Shown: in pieces, positions 1 through 7,540 of the stretch
How positions within the stretch are numbered: position 1 is the stretch's first letter
Layout: each line of letters opens with the position of its first letter
DNA from: Paracoccaceae bacterium
Lineage (GTDB): Bacteria > Pseudomonadota > Alphaproteobacteria > Rhodobacterales > Rhodobacteraceae
Reading direction: 5' to 3'
Assembly: GCA_024644285.1 (NCBI GenBank)
Contig: JAHELH010000074.1
Span: forward strand, 1 to 9,334
DNA length: 9,334 bases
Notes under the pieces: model-generated
The model's input: the letters and a program-made list of their open reading frames with translations, nothing else
The model's database searches: none
Told to the model about the DNA's origin: nothing
Translations under genes and position numbers: made by a program

Positions 1-1811
1 GTTTGCAGGAGGATCTGGCTACCGTGCTGCAACAAGTGCCGAAGCTGCAGAACGAGCATCGCAAGCGCATCGAAGCCCTGAACGCCGGCATGGCCGAGCG
101 CGCGGTCTCGGCCCGCATGTCGGTCATTCTGGCCGATCTGAAGAAGATCGACTCTGTGTCGGAGTACCTGGAGACGGTGCGGCAGGACATCATCGCCAAC
201 GCCGAGTTGTTCCTTCGGGCAGTTGGGCAGAGGAAAGACGGACCGTTTCCGGAAGCGCTGCCGAAATATCACCGCGAACCGGTATTCGACCGGTACGTCG
301 TCAACGTCATGGTTTCGCAGAGCAGCGAAAGCGGCCTCGGAGCACCGATCGAGATCGAGGATTTGCCAACCCTTCACCGGCTGGCGGGCCGGATCGAGCA
401 CGCCTCGCAAATGGGATCGCTTGTGACGAACTTTACCATGATCAAGCCCGGCGCACTGCACCGCGCGAACGGCGGCTACCTGGTGTTGGACGCCCGAAGC
501 GTGCTGACCGAGCCCTTCGCGTGGGACGCGCTCATGCGGTCCCTGAAGAGCGAATCGATCACCATCACCTCGATGGCGGAGCGTCTGAGCCTGGTTGCCA
601 CAACTTCGCTTGAACCCGACCCGATTCCGCTGGACGTTCGGGTCGTCCTTGTCGGGGACCGGCTGCTTCATGCCCTTCTGACGATGCTCGATCCGGAGTT
701 CGGCAAGTTGTTCAAGGTTCAGGCGGACTTCGAGGAAGCGGTCGATCGTTCCGGCGACAACCTGGTTCTCTTTGCGAGGCTGGTCGGTACCTTCGCTTCC
801 CGGGAAGGCTTGCGGCCGATCGGGGCCGATGGTTTGGCCCGGTTGCTGGACGAGGCGACGCGCATGGCCGACGACAGTCAGAAACTGTCCCTGAGGTTGG
901 GCGCCCTTGCGGACATCCTGCGCGAGGCGCACCACTATGCCGAAACGCGGGACAGCGCGGAAATCGGCGACGAAGATGTTGCGCGCGCCGTCCGGGAAAA
1001 GGACCGGCGAGCGGGCCGGATCAAGGACCGTATGCAAGAGGCGATCGCGCGCAAGACGATCCTGATCGATACCGAGGGCGCCAAGATCGGCCAGATCAAC
1101 GGCCTGTCTGTCGTCGGTTTTGGAGATTACACATTCGGACGGCCGTCCCGGATCACCGCCCGCGTGCGTATGGGCACTGGAAAGCTGGTCGATATCGAGC
1201 GCGAGGTCGAACTTGGAGGGCCGCTTCACTCGAAGGGCGTGATGATTCTCGCCGGTTATCTCACGGCACATTTCGCGCTGGACGTGCCGTTCTCGCTGCA
1301 CGCGAGCCTCGTCTTTGAACAAAGCTACGGTGGTGTGGAAGGCGACAGCGCGTCCTCCGCAGAGCTCTACGCGCTCCTGTCTGCGCTCTCCGGCCTGCCG
1401 ATCGAGCAGGGTCTGGCCGTCACCGGGTCGGTCAACCAGACCGGCGAAGTGCAGGCCATCGGCGGCGTCAACGAAAAGATCGAGGGGTTTTTCGAAACCT
1501 GCGCGGCGCGAGGTCTGACGGGCGGCCAAGGCGTTCTGATCCCGCGTTCGAATGTCGAGCACCTGATGCTCCGCGACGATGTGGTCGACGCGGCCGAGGC
1601 CGAGAAATTTCACGTGATCCCGGTCGCGACCATCGACGAGGGTATCGCGATCCTGACCGGCGTGCCCGCCGGCGAGCGGGATGCCGGCGGCACCTTCCCG
1701 GCGGAGTCCGTCAACGGGCGGGTCGAGGCGCGGTTGCGGGAATTCGCCGAAGCGCGCCGGGCGTTCGGGCGGCCGCTACTCCGGGAGGGAGAGGAAGGAC
1801 AAGGCGCATGA
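1..1811 (+). CDS. Lon-related ATP-dependent protease, 5'-truncated by window edge
   Basis: This is an ATP-dependent serine protease of the Lon-related family (AAA_32-type ATPase fused to a Lon_C protease domain), acting in cytosolic protein quality control. Numbering here starts from the TTG at 3. That codon is very unlikely to be the true start, because the visible protein begins inside the coiled region of the ATPase and the Walker A motif expected upstream is missing, so the gene opens outside the window. Visible parts are a Walker B-like strand GGYLVLDA (157-164), the LVGD...DPEFGKLF segment (about 215-238), a sensor-2-like stretch with Arg298, and the protease domain from about 347. The catalytic Ser449 lies in GVEGDSAS and Lys492 in GGVNEKIEG. 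Their 43-residue spacing matches the dyads of E. coli Lon (679/722) and archaeal LonB (509/552). The protease therefore looks intact. The stop overlaps the next start as ATGA. The family assignment is firm; substrates are unknown. Confidence 0.92.
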   Translation, partial: LQEDLATVLQQVPKLQNEHRKRIEALNAGMAERAVSARMSVILADLKKIDSVSEYLETVRQDIIANAELFLRAVGQRKDGPFPEALPKYHREPVFDRYVVNVMVSQSSESGLGAPIEIEDLPTLHRLAGRIEHASQMGSLVTNFTMIKPGALHRANGGYLVLDARSVLTEPFAWDALMRSLKSESITITSMAERLSLVATTSLEPDPIPLDVRVVLVGDRLLHALLTMLDPEFGKLFKVQADFEEAVDRSGDNLVLFARLVGTFASREGLRPIGADGLARLLDEATRMADDSQKLSLRLGALADILREAHHYAETRDSAEIGDEDVARAVREKDRRAGRIKDRMQEAIARKTILIDTEGAKIGQINGLSVVGFGDYTFGRPSRITARVRMGTGKLVDIEREVELGGPLHSKGVMILAGYLTAHFALDVPFSLHASLVFEQSYGGVEGDSASSAELYALLSALSGLPIEQGLAVTGSVNQTGEVQAIGGVNEKIEGFFETCAARGLTGGQGVLIPRSNVEHLMLRDDVVDAAEAEKFHVIPVATIDEGIAILTGVPAGERDAGGTFPAESVNGRVEARLREFAEARRAFGRPLLREGEEGQGA

Positions 1812-2575
1812 GCGCAGTGCCGAAACCGCCGCGCCGGATCCTGATCGGCGCCGGCAGCTTCGCGGACGCGGAGGCCGCGTTCCGTCTCGTCGAGTGGCTT
1901 GCCGAGGAAATGACTACGGAACTCGGCGGGATGCTGGTCGAAGAGACGATCCTGCCCGAGATCGCCAGCCTCCCGAAGCAAAAGATCGTCACATCGAGCG
2001 GCACGCTACTCGTCGCGCCGACCCCGACCCAGTTGCGAACGATCATTGAAAGCGACGCAAAAGCGTTCCAGCAGGCGCTCTCGGCCCTTGCGCGCTCGCG
2101 GAAGTGGTCCTTCGAGCGGTGCCGCGGCGAGTTGGTCAGCGGTCTCTGCGAGGCAGCCAGAGACTGGGATCTTCTCTTGCTCGGGTATCGCGCCAGTTAC
2201 CGGCAGACCGGCGTCGTCCTCCTCATCGCACCGCCTGCAATAGCCACGCAAGACTCGGTGCGTATTGCCGGAGACCTTGCCCGGGCGCTTGGAACCGCCG
2301 CAGTGTCCCTGTCGCTTGACGCGCCGGGCGCGCCGCAGGACACGCACCCCGCCGATATCGAGACGGTTCCCGGCGAAGATACGCTTTTGGCGCGTCTCGA
2401 GCGCATCCACGCCTCTGCTGTCGTCCTGGACCTATCGGCCGGCCCACTGCGCACCTATGACCAGCTTCGCCGTGTCGTTGCGGCGGCGCGCTGTCCTGTC
2501 GTGGTTCTGGGGGCGGCTCAGGGCGAACCGTCGATTGCGCACACGGCACAGATCCCTCCCGCGCCAAGCTCTTGA
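1808..2575 (+). CDS. Protein of unknown function, universal-stress-protein-like fold
   Basis: This is a 255-residue soluble protein with no signal peptide or membrane segment. I do not recognise a named family. The layout suggests two Rossmann-like USP halves. The first has an opening strand RRILIGAG (9-16), an acidic helix, and a later strand WDLLLLGYR (120-128). The second runs from about 135 (VVLLIAPP) through VVLDLSAG (about 205) to CPVVVLG (229-235), a position and pattern like the closing strand of UspA proteins. The ATP-binding glycine motif of nucleotide-binding USPs (GxxG followed by GS/T) is not evident, so it may be a non-nucleotide-binding relative. The ATG overlaps the protease stop by 4 bases and has GAGGAAGG at 1791-1798, nine bases upstream, which supports the start. 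Translational coupling to the Lon-related protease suggests a role as an adaptor, regulator or stress partner, but this is inference. The USP resemblance is by pattern only. Confidence 0.7.
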   Translation: MSAVPKPPRRILIGAGSFADAEAAFRLVEWLAEEMTTELGGMLVEETILPEIASLPKQKIVTSSGTLLVAPTPTQLRTIIESDAKAFQQALSALARSRKWSFERCRGELVSGLCEAARDWDLLLLGYRASYRQTGVVLLIAPPAIATQDSVRIAGDLARALGTAAVSLSLDAPGAPQDTHPADIETVPGEDTLLARLERIHASAVVLDLSAGPLRTYDQLRRVVAAARCPVVVLGAAQGEPSIAHTAQIPPAPSS

Positions 2576-2647
2576 TCTGAGACAAGGCGAAAACGGACAA
2601 CGCGGATTAGGCTTGCAATCTCGATAGCCGACGCGTGGGAGGGCGGC
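2576..2647. other. 72-base gap between the protease pair and the amino-acid operon
   Basis: This is the only sizeable non-coding stretch in the window. I looked for a promoter (for example TTGCAA at 2613-2618, with no -10 box at suitable spacing), for a hairpin followed by T residues, and for inverted repeats, and found nothing convincing. It ends with the Shine-Dalgarno sequence of the aminotransferase. It could hold an unrecognised promoter, or the downstream genes could be transcribed by read-through. Confidence 0.5.
2637..2643 (+). promoter_or_regulatory. Ribosome binding site supporting the GTG start at 2648
   Basis: GGGAGGG lies four bases before the GTG at 2648. It favours this start over the in-frame ATG at 2708, which has no comparable purine run at the right distance. 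Confidence 0.6.
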
Positions 2648-3841
2648 GTGGATCAGACGGCAGGCGCCGACATCGGTTGGGTAGCAAGGCGATCGCGGGA
2701 ACTCGCGATGTCCGCGATCAAGGAAATGTCGATCCGCAGCGCCCGTGTCCCGGACGCGGCGTCGCTTGCCTGGGGCTTGCCCTCGTTCCAGACCCCGGAA
2801 CCGATCCGCGCTGCCGCGGCGCGCGCGCTCGAGGACGATCCCAAGGCCGGCATGTACTCGCTGCCCGGGGGGCTTCCGGAACTCTGCGCTGCGGCGGCCC
2901 GCGAACACGGGCGCCGCACCGGCCAGTGCGTCGATCCCGAAACACGCGTCATGGTCACCGCCGGCAACATGGAAGGGCTTCAGACCGTCTTTCAGGCGAT
3001 CGTCGACCCGGGCGACGAGGTGATCGTGACCGATCCGGGCTTCGTCTCTCACATCAGTCAGATCAAGTTCAACGGTGGCATTCCGGTGTACTGGAGTATG
3101 GACGAGTCCAACGGGTGGGAACTCGACATCGACGCCCTGCCCAACCTGATCGGTCCGCGCACCAAGGCCCTCGTTCTGGTCACGCCTTCGAACCCGACGG
3201 GCGCGATCCTGTCCGAGGAGACGCTGCGCGCCGCGGCGCGGATTGCCCGAGACAACGGCCTGCTGATCGTCCTGGACGATCCTTACAGCGCGTTCACCTA
3301 CGACAACCGCGACCGGTTCTTCAATCTCGCTGCCGTGCCCGAGTTCGCCGATCATCTCGCCTACCTCTTCACCTTCTCGAAAGCCTACGCGATGAGCGGC
3401 TGGCGTGTCGGCTACATGGTCGCGCCCGGATGGTTGCGGACCGAGGCGGTCAAGATCCACGACCTGACGATGATCTGCGCCCCGCGGGTCAGCCAGATCG
3501 CCGCGAAGGCCGCGCTCGACGCCGAAACGTCCCACCTCGCCGAGTTCGAACGTATTCTCGACCGCCGCCGTAAAGTGATTTGCGAACGGCTTGACCGGCT
3601 GCCGCACGTCTTCCGGTACAACAAGCCGCAAGGTGCCTACTACGTCTTTCCGCGCATCATTGCGGCGCACCGGAATGCGGTGCAGTTCGCGCAAGACCTC
3701 CTGCGCGAGGCGCATGTCACGGTGACCCCGGGCAGCGCCTTCGGGCCCTCGGGCGAGCATCATGTCCGCATGGCGTACTGCGTGGCAGACGACGTCGTCG
3801 ACCTAGCCTTCGACCGGATGGAGGCACATTTTGGCACGTGA
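2648..3841 (+). CDS. PLP-dependent class I/II aminotransferase
   Basis: This fold-type I aminotransferase moves an amino group between an amino acid and a 2-oxo acid using pyridoxal phosphate in the cytosol. It has 397 residues, the usual length. Key residues visible are Asn182 in PSNPTG, Asp210 with Tyr213 in LDDPY (cofactor ring and phosphate contacts), the Schiff-base Lys245 in TFSKAYAMSGWRVGY, and Arg374 in HHVRMAY, which binds the substrate carboxylate. The N-terminal ARRSRELAMSAIKEM segment matches the family's usual opening helix, so the GTG start is preferred over Met21 (ATG 2708), which would remove it. It is the first gene of a six-gene operon with a 2-oxo acid dehydrogenase, so its likely job is to produce the 2-oxo acid that E1/E2 then oxidises. 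Substrate specificity (branched-chain, aromatic, alanine or aspartate type) cannot be read from the sequence. Its stop overlaps the next gene by 11 bases. Confidence 0.93.
   Translation: MDQTAGADIGWVARRSRELAMSAIKEMSIRSARVPDAASLAWGLPSFQTPEPIRAAAARALEDDPKAGMYSLPGGLPELCAAAAREHGRRTGQCVDPETRVMVTAGNMEGLQTVFQAIVDPGDEVIVTDPGFVSHISQIKFNGGIPVYWSMDESNGWELDIDALPNLIGPRTKALVLVTPSNPTGAILSEETLRAAARIARDNGLLIVLDDPYSAFTYDNRDRFFNLAAVPEFADHLAYLFTFSKAYAMSGWRVGYMVAPGWLRTEAVKIHDLTMICAPRVSQIAAKAALDAETSHLAEFERILDRRRKVICERLDRLPHVFRYNKPQGAYYVFPRIIAAHRNAVQFAQDLLREAHVTVTPGSAFGPSGEHHVRMAYCVADDVVDLAFDRMEAHFGT
3820..3824 (+). promoter_or_regulatory. Ribosome binding site deciding the TTG start at 3831
   Basis: GGAGG lies six bases before the TTG at 3831, inside the end of the aminotransferase gene. 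It is the best-placed Shine-Dalgarno in this stretch. Family members have residues corresponding to SYLHGVSEVPLLG, which supports TTG over the in-frame GTG at 3870. Confidence 0.65.
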
Positions 3842-5534
3842 TCCCGCATCGCTGAGTTACCTGCACGGGGTGTCTGAGGTCCCTCTGCTGGGCGTCACGG
3901 TCGGCAGGTTGCTGGCCATGACCGCCGCATGCCGTCCCGACCAGGAGGCGCTCGTCGTGCCGTATCAGAACGTGCGCTGGACCTACCGCGAGCTCGAACG
4001 CGAGGCCGTGGACGTCGCAGCTGGTTTGATCGCGCTAGGGCTGGAGCCCGGCGACCGGATTGGCGTCTGGGCCCCCAACATGGCCGAATGGGTGGTGCTG
4101 CAATTCGCGACCGCCAAGGCCGGGCTGATCCTTGTCAACATCAACCCCGCCTACCGGCTGTCGGAACTGGAGTTCGCGCTCAACCAGGTTGGAGTCAGGG
4201 CGCTGGTGACGGTGTCCCGCTTCAAGACCAGCGACTATCTGGCGATGCTGGCCGAGTTGATGCCCGAGCTTGCACGCGCCGAGCCCGGTTCGCTGAGGGC
4301 CGACCGGGTACCGACGCTGCGCTGGGTCGTCACGCTGGGCGACGCACGGGCGGACGGCACGTTGCCGTACGGCGACCTCAAGGCCACCGCGACGCGTGAC
4401 AGCCGGGCGCGTGTGGACCAGTTGGCCGACGCGTTGCAATTCGACGATCCGATCAACATCCAGTTCACCTCGGGCACCACCGGACGGCCCAAGGCAGCGA
4501 CGCTCACCCACCACAACATCGTCAACAACGCCCTCTTCACCGGTCTGCAGATGAAGCTGACCGAGCGCGACCGGATGTGCGTCCCGGTCCCGATGTACCA
4601 TTGCTTCGGCATGGTGCTCGGCACGCTCTGCTGCGTCGCCCACGGCGCGACCATCGTGTTTGCGTCCGCCGGCTTTGACGCCGAGGCGACAATGGACACC
4701 GTAGAAAACGAACGCTGCACGGCGCTACACGGCGTGCCGACCATGTTCATCGCGGAACTCGACGTGCCCGGCTTTGCCGACCGCGAACTGTCGTCGCTTC
4801 GTACCGGCATCATCGCCGGCGCCCCTTGCCCCGCCGAATTGATGAGGCGGATCATGGGCGAGATGCACATGGAGCAGATCACGATCGCCTACGGCATGAC
4901 CGAGACCGGCCCGGTCAGCACTCAGACCTCAGTGGACGACCCGGTCGCCCGCCGGGTTGAGACCGTCGGCCGCATCCTGCCGCACACCGAGATCAAGATT
5001 GTCGACGAGGCGGGCCGCATCGTGCCGCGGGCGACGCCCGGCGAACTGATGACCCGCGGCTATTGCGTGATGCCAAAATACTGGAACGACCCGGACAAGA
5101 CCGCTGAGGCCATCGACGAGGCCCGCTGGATCGCCTCGGGCGACATCGCGGTGGTCGACGACAAGGGATATTTCCAGATCGTCGGGCGCTCGAAGGACAT
5201 GCTGATCCGCGGAGGCGAGAACATCTTTCCCCGCGAGATCGAGGATTTCCTCTACACTCATCCCGGCGTCGAGCAGGTCGAGGTGATCGGTGCGCCGGAT
5301 GAGAAATACGGCGAAGAGGTTTGCGCCTGGATCAAGCTGCGCGAGGGCCATTCCGCGACGGAGGAGGAAATTCGCGATTTCTGCCGCGGCAAGATCGCGC
5401 ATTTCAAGATCCCGCGTTACGTCCGGTTCGTCGAGGATTTCCCGATGACGATCACCGGCAAGGTGCAGAAGTTCGAGATGCGCCGGATCATGGCCGAGGA
5501 ACTGGCCAGGACGGCGGAGGCCGACCATGCCTGA
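3831..5534 (+). CDS. Acyl-CoA synthetase (AMP-forming), ACSF2-like
   Basis: This AMP-forming ligase converts a carboxylic acid, ATP and CoA into acyl-CoA, AMP and PPi via an acyl-adenylate. It has 567 residues, full length for the family. Motifs in order are the phosphate loop TSGTTGRPK (213-221), HHNIVNN just after it, YGMTET (354-359), SGD with Asp438 that binds the ribose, GRSKDMLIRGGENIFPREIE starting near Arg453 (hinge and C-terminal domain), and the adenylation Lys544 in TITGKVQK. The overall sequence, including LVNINPAYR and PVPMYHCFGMVLG, resembles medium-chain acyl-CoA synthetases of the ACSF2/FadD type. One small oddity is that the residue after the phosphate-loop Lys is Ala222 rather than the usual Gly. 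The TTG start overlaps the aminotransferase by 11 bases, and the end overlaps E1-alpha by 8. In context it probably activates a branched or aromatic acid related to the 2-oxo acid pathway. The exact acid is unknown. Confidence 0.92.
   Translation: MARDPASLSYLHGVSEVPLLGVTVGRLLAMTAACRPDQEALVVPYQNVRWTYRELEREAVDVAAGLIALGLEPGDRIGVWAPNMAEWVVLQFATAKAGLILVNINPAYRLSELEFALNQVGVRALVTVSRFKTSDYLAMLAELMPELARAEPGSLRADRVPTLRWVVTLGDARADGTLPYGDLKATATRDSRARVDQLADALQFDDPINIQFTSGTTGRPKAATLTHHNIVNNALFTGLQMKLTERDRMCVPVPMYHCFGMVLGTLCCVAHGATIVFASAGFDAEATMDTVENERCTALHGVPTMFIAELDVPGFADRELSSLRTGIIAGAPCPAELMRRIMGEMHMEQITIAYGMTETGPVSTQTSVDDPVARRVETVGRILPHTEIKIVDEAGRIVPRATPGELMTRGYCVMPKYWNDPDKTAEAIDEARWIASGDIAVVDDKGYFQIVGRSKDMLIRGGENIFPREIEDFLYTHPGVEQVEVIGAPDEKYGEEVCAWIKLREGHSATEEEIRDFCRGKIAHFKIPRYVRFVEDFPMTITGKVQKFEMRRIMAEELARTAEADHA
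5516..5520 (+). promoter_or_regulatory. Ribosome binding site of the E1-alpha gene
   Basis: GGAGG lies six bases before the ATG at 5527, inside the end of the acyl-CoA synthetase gene. It supports reinitiation or coupled translation at the 8-base overlap. Confidence 0.6.
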
Positions 5535-6567
5535 ACCGCTCGGCTTCCTCTCTGCCGCCGGCGAGGTCGTCCGGGACCTGCCGGACTTCGCCCGCGACGG
5601 CGACACGCTCCGTGCGCTCTATTCCGCCATGGCCCGTGCCCGCACCTTCGACGCCAAGGCCATTGCGTTGCAGCGCACCGGGCGGCTCGGCACCTACGCC
5701 TCCAGCCTCGGGCAAGAGGCGATCGGCGTCGGCGTGACCAGCGCGATGACCGATGCCGACGTTTTCCTGCCGTCGTTCCGCGAACATGGCGGCCAGCTCT
5801 GGCGCGGCGTGACGCTTGTCGAACTCTTCCTCTACTGGGGCGGCGACGAGCGCGGCAACGACTTCGCCGGGCCGCGGCAGGACTTCCCGGTCTGCATCCC
5901 CGTCGCCTCGCAATTCCCGCATGCAGCGGGCGTGGCGCTGGCCCTGCAGCAGAAAGCAACCACCGGGGTCGCTGTCGCCGTCGGCGGCGACGGCGCGACC
6001 TCGAAGGGCGATTTCTACGAGGCGCTGAACGTGGTCGGCGCCTGGGATCTGCCCGCAATATTCGTGATCAACAACAACCAGTGGGCAATCTCGGTCCGCC
6101 GCACCGACCAGACCCGTGCCCGCACGCTCGCCGACAAGGCGGTCGCCGCCGGTATTCCGGGCGAGCAGGTGGACGGCAACGACGTCATCGCCGTCCGCGA
6201 AGCGACCGAACGCGCCCTGCGGCGCGCCCGCGACGGCGAGGGCGGCACGCTGATCGAATGCGTCAGCTACCGTCTCGGCGATCACACCACTGCCGACGAC
6301 GCCAGCCGCTACCGCGACGACGCCGAGGTCAGCCCGCACTGGAAGGCCGAGCCGCTGATCCGCCTGCGCAACCACCTGGTGGCAAACCATGGCTGGCGAA
6401 AGGACGACGAACAGGCGCTGCTCCGCACCACGGGCGACGAGGTCGACAAGGCTGCCGAGACCTATCTCGCTGTCGCACCGGAACCGGCCCGCGCCATGGT
6501 CGATCACCTCTACGCAACGCCGCCCGCCGATCTCGCCGCTCTGGCCGAGGAACTCGGTGATGGCTGA
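5527..6567 (+). CDS. 2-oxo acid dehydrogenase E1 component, alpha subunit
   Basis: This is the alpha chain of the thiamine-diphosphate E1 enzyme of a pyruvate- or branched-chain 2-oxo acid dehydrogenase complex. It decarboxylates the 2-oxo acid and passes the acyl group to lipoyl-E2. It has 346 residues, the usual length. The thiamine/Mg motif is complete: GDG at 154-156 followed 25 residues later by NNN at 182-184, then QWAIS. His87 in FREHGG and His253 in LGDHTTADD match the active-site histidines of the family, and the following DDASRYRDD is the loop that carries the regulatory serine in mitochondrial enzymes. The sequence resembles both the bacterial PdhA type and the BkdA1 type, so the name should stay general. 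It is translated from a good Shine-Dalgarno with 8-base overlaps on both sides, and it pairs with the beta subunit directly downstream. Confidence 0.93.
   Translation: MPEPLGFLSAAGEVVRDLPDFARDGDTLRALYSAMARARTFDAKAIALQRTGRLGTYASSLGQEAIGVGVTSAMTDADVFLPSFREHGGQLWRGVTLVELFLYWGGDERGNDFAGPRQDFPVCIPVASQFPHAAGVALALQQKATTGVAVAVGGDGATSKGDFYEALNVVGAWDLPAIFVINNNQWAISVRRTDQTRARTLADKAVAAGIPGEQVDGNDVIAVREATERALRRARDGEGGTLIECVSYRLGDHTTADDASRYRDDAEVSPHWKAEPLIRLRNHLVANHGWRKDDEQALLRTTGDEVDKAAETYLAVAPEPARAMVDHLYATPPADLAALAEELGDG
6547..6551 (+). promoter_or_regulatory. Ribosome binding site of the E1-beta gene
   Basis: GAGGA lies eight bases before the ATG at 6560 and marks this as the E1-beta start. The longer open frame running upstream to 6389 overlaps E1-alpha and has no family similarity. 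A GTG one codon earlier (6557) is a less likely alternative. Confidence 0.55.
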
Positions 6568-7540
6568 GCACACGATGATCGAGGCGGTCCGCATGGCGCT
6601 CGGCCGTGCGCTCGAGGAGGATCCCGACGTGATCCTCTTCGGCGAGGATATCGGCATCGACGGCGGCGTGTTCCGCGCCACCGACGGGCTGATCCAGCGC
6701 CACGGATCGGCGCGTGTCCGCGACACGCCACTCAGCGAAACCGTGATTGCCGGCATGGCCGTCGGCGCGGCGGCCGCCGGGCTGAGGCCGGTTGCCGAAA
6801 TCCAGTTCATGGGGTTTCTCTATTCCGCCATCGACCAGCTCGCCAACCACGCCGCGCGCCTGCGCAACCGCACCCGAGCGCGGCTGACCTGCCCGATGGT
6901 CCTGCGCGCGCCCTACGGCGGCGGCATCAGGGCACCCGAGCACCACTCCGAAAGCGCCGAGGCGATGCTCGCCCACATCCCCGGCCTGCGCGTCGTGATC
7001 CCAAGTTCCCCGGCCCGCGCCTACGGCCTTCTGCTTGCCGCGATCCGCGACCCCGACCCGGTCGTCTTTTTGGAACCCAAGCGCCTCTACCGCGCGATCA
7101 GCGAGGACGTGGCGGACAGCGGCGAGGCCCTGCCCATCGACGCGGCCGTAGTGCTGCGCGAGGGCACGGACCTCACGCTGGTCAGCTGGGGCGCCATGTT
7201 GACCGAGACGAAGGCCGCCGCCGATACCTTGGCCGCGGACGGCGTGTCTTCGGAAATCGTCGACTTGTCGTCGTTGAAACCCATCGATCGGCGGGCGGTC
7301 CGCGCCTCGGTCGAGAAGACCGGCCGCTGTGTCATCGTGCACGAGGCGCCCTTGACCGCCGGCCTCGGCGCCGAGATCGCCGCCGACCTGGCCGAGCATT
7401 GCCTGATGAGCCTGCTGGCGCCGGTCCGACGGGTCACGGGCCACGACACGGTGATGCCCTACCCGCGGCTGGAACGTCGCTATATGCCGAGCACCGAGCG
7501 CATCGTCAGGACGGCCCAAGAGGTAATGGAGTTCGCATGA
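6560..7540 (+). CDS. 2-oxo acid dehydrogenase E1 component, beta subunit
   Basis: This is the beta chain of the alpha2-beta2 E1 enzyme. It contributes the Glu that activates thiamine diphosphate and the docking surface for E2. It has 326 residues, the normal length. Recognisable parts are the opening MIEAVRMALGRALEEDPDVILFGEDIG, the catalytic Glu60 in DTPLSE, AEIQFMGFLYSAIDQL, GGGIRAPEHHSES with His128 and His129 at the active site, and FLEPKRLYR before the C-terminal transketolase domain (from about 190), which carries LVSWGAM and SLKPID. The true start is inferred from family alignment and the Shine-Dalgarno at 6547-6551. It overlaps E1-alpha by 8 bases and E2 by 4 (ATGA), consistent with coupled synthesis of the complex in fixed ratios. 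Whether the natural substrate is pyruvate, a branched-chain or an aromatic 2-oxo acid is not decided by these motifs. Confidence 0.93.
   Translation: MAEHTMIEAVRMALGRALEEDPDVILFGEDIGIDGGVFRATDGLIQRHGSARVRDTPLSETVIAGMAVGAAAAGLRPVAEIQFMGFLYSAIDQLANHAARLRNRTRARLTCPMVLRAPYGGGIRAPEHHSESAEAMLAHIPGLRVVIPSSPARAYGLLLAAIRDPDPVVFLEPKRLYRAISEDVADSGEALPIDAAVVLREGTDLTLVSWGAMLTETKAAADTLAADGVSSEIVDLSSLKPIDRRAVRASVEKTGRCVIVHEAPLTAGLGAEIAADLAEHCLMSLLAPVRRVTGHDTVMPYPRLERRYMPSTERIVRTAQEVMEFA

Noticed and set aside
3..5. TTG at 3 as the start codon of the protease
   Set aside because: The protein begins in the middle of the ATPase region without the Walker A motif, so the gene continues upstream of the window.
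2613..2618. TTGCAA as a -35 promoter box
   Set aside because: No -10-like hexamer occurs 16-18 bases downstream, and the position expected for it is the ribosome binding site of the aminotransferase.
2432..3763. Long minus-strand open frame (443 codons) opposite the aminotransferase
   Set aside because: High-GC coding sequence creates long antisense frames. The translation is Arg/Gly/Asp-rich with no recognisable domain, and the plus strand encodes a complete aminotransferase with all key residues.
6389..6559. Upstream extension of the E1-beta frame
   Set aside because: The frame is open but overlaps the end of E1-alpha, and its translation is Arg/Pro/Ser-rich without similarity. The family N-terminus and Shine-Dalgarno place the start at 6560.
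5488..6810. Long minus-strand open frame (440 codons) opposite E1-alpha and E1-beta
   Set aside because: It is a shadow of the E1 genes, crosses the boundary between two firmly identified proteins and shows no family features.
7399..7536. Upstream extension of the E2 frame
   Set aside because: It lies within E1-beta. The lipoyl domain starts directly after the ATG at 7537, preceded by GGAG.
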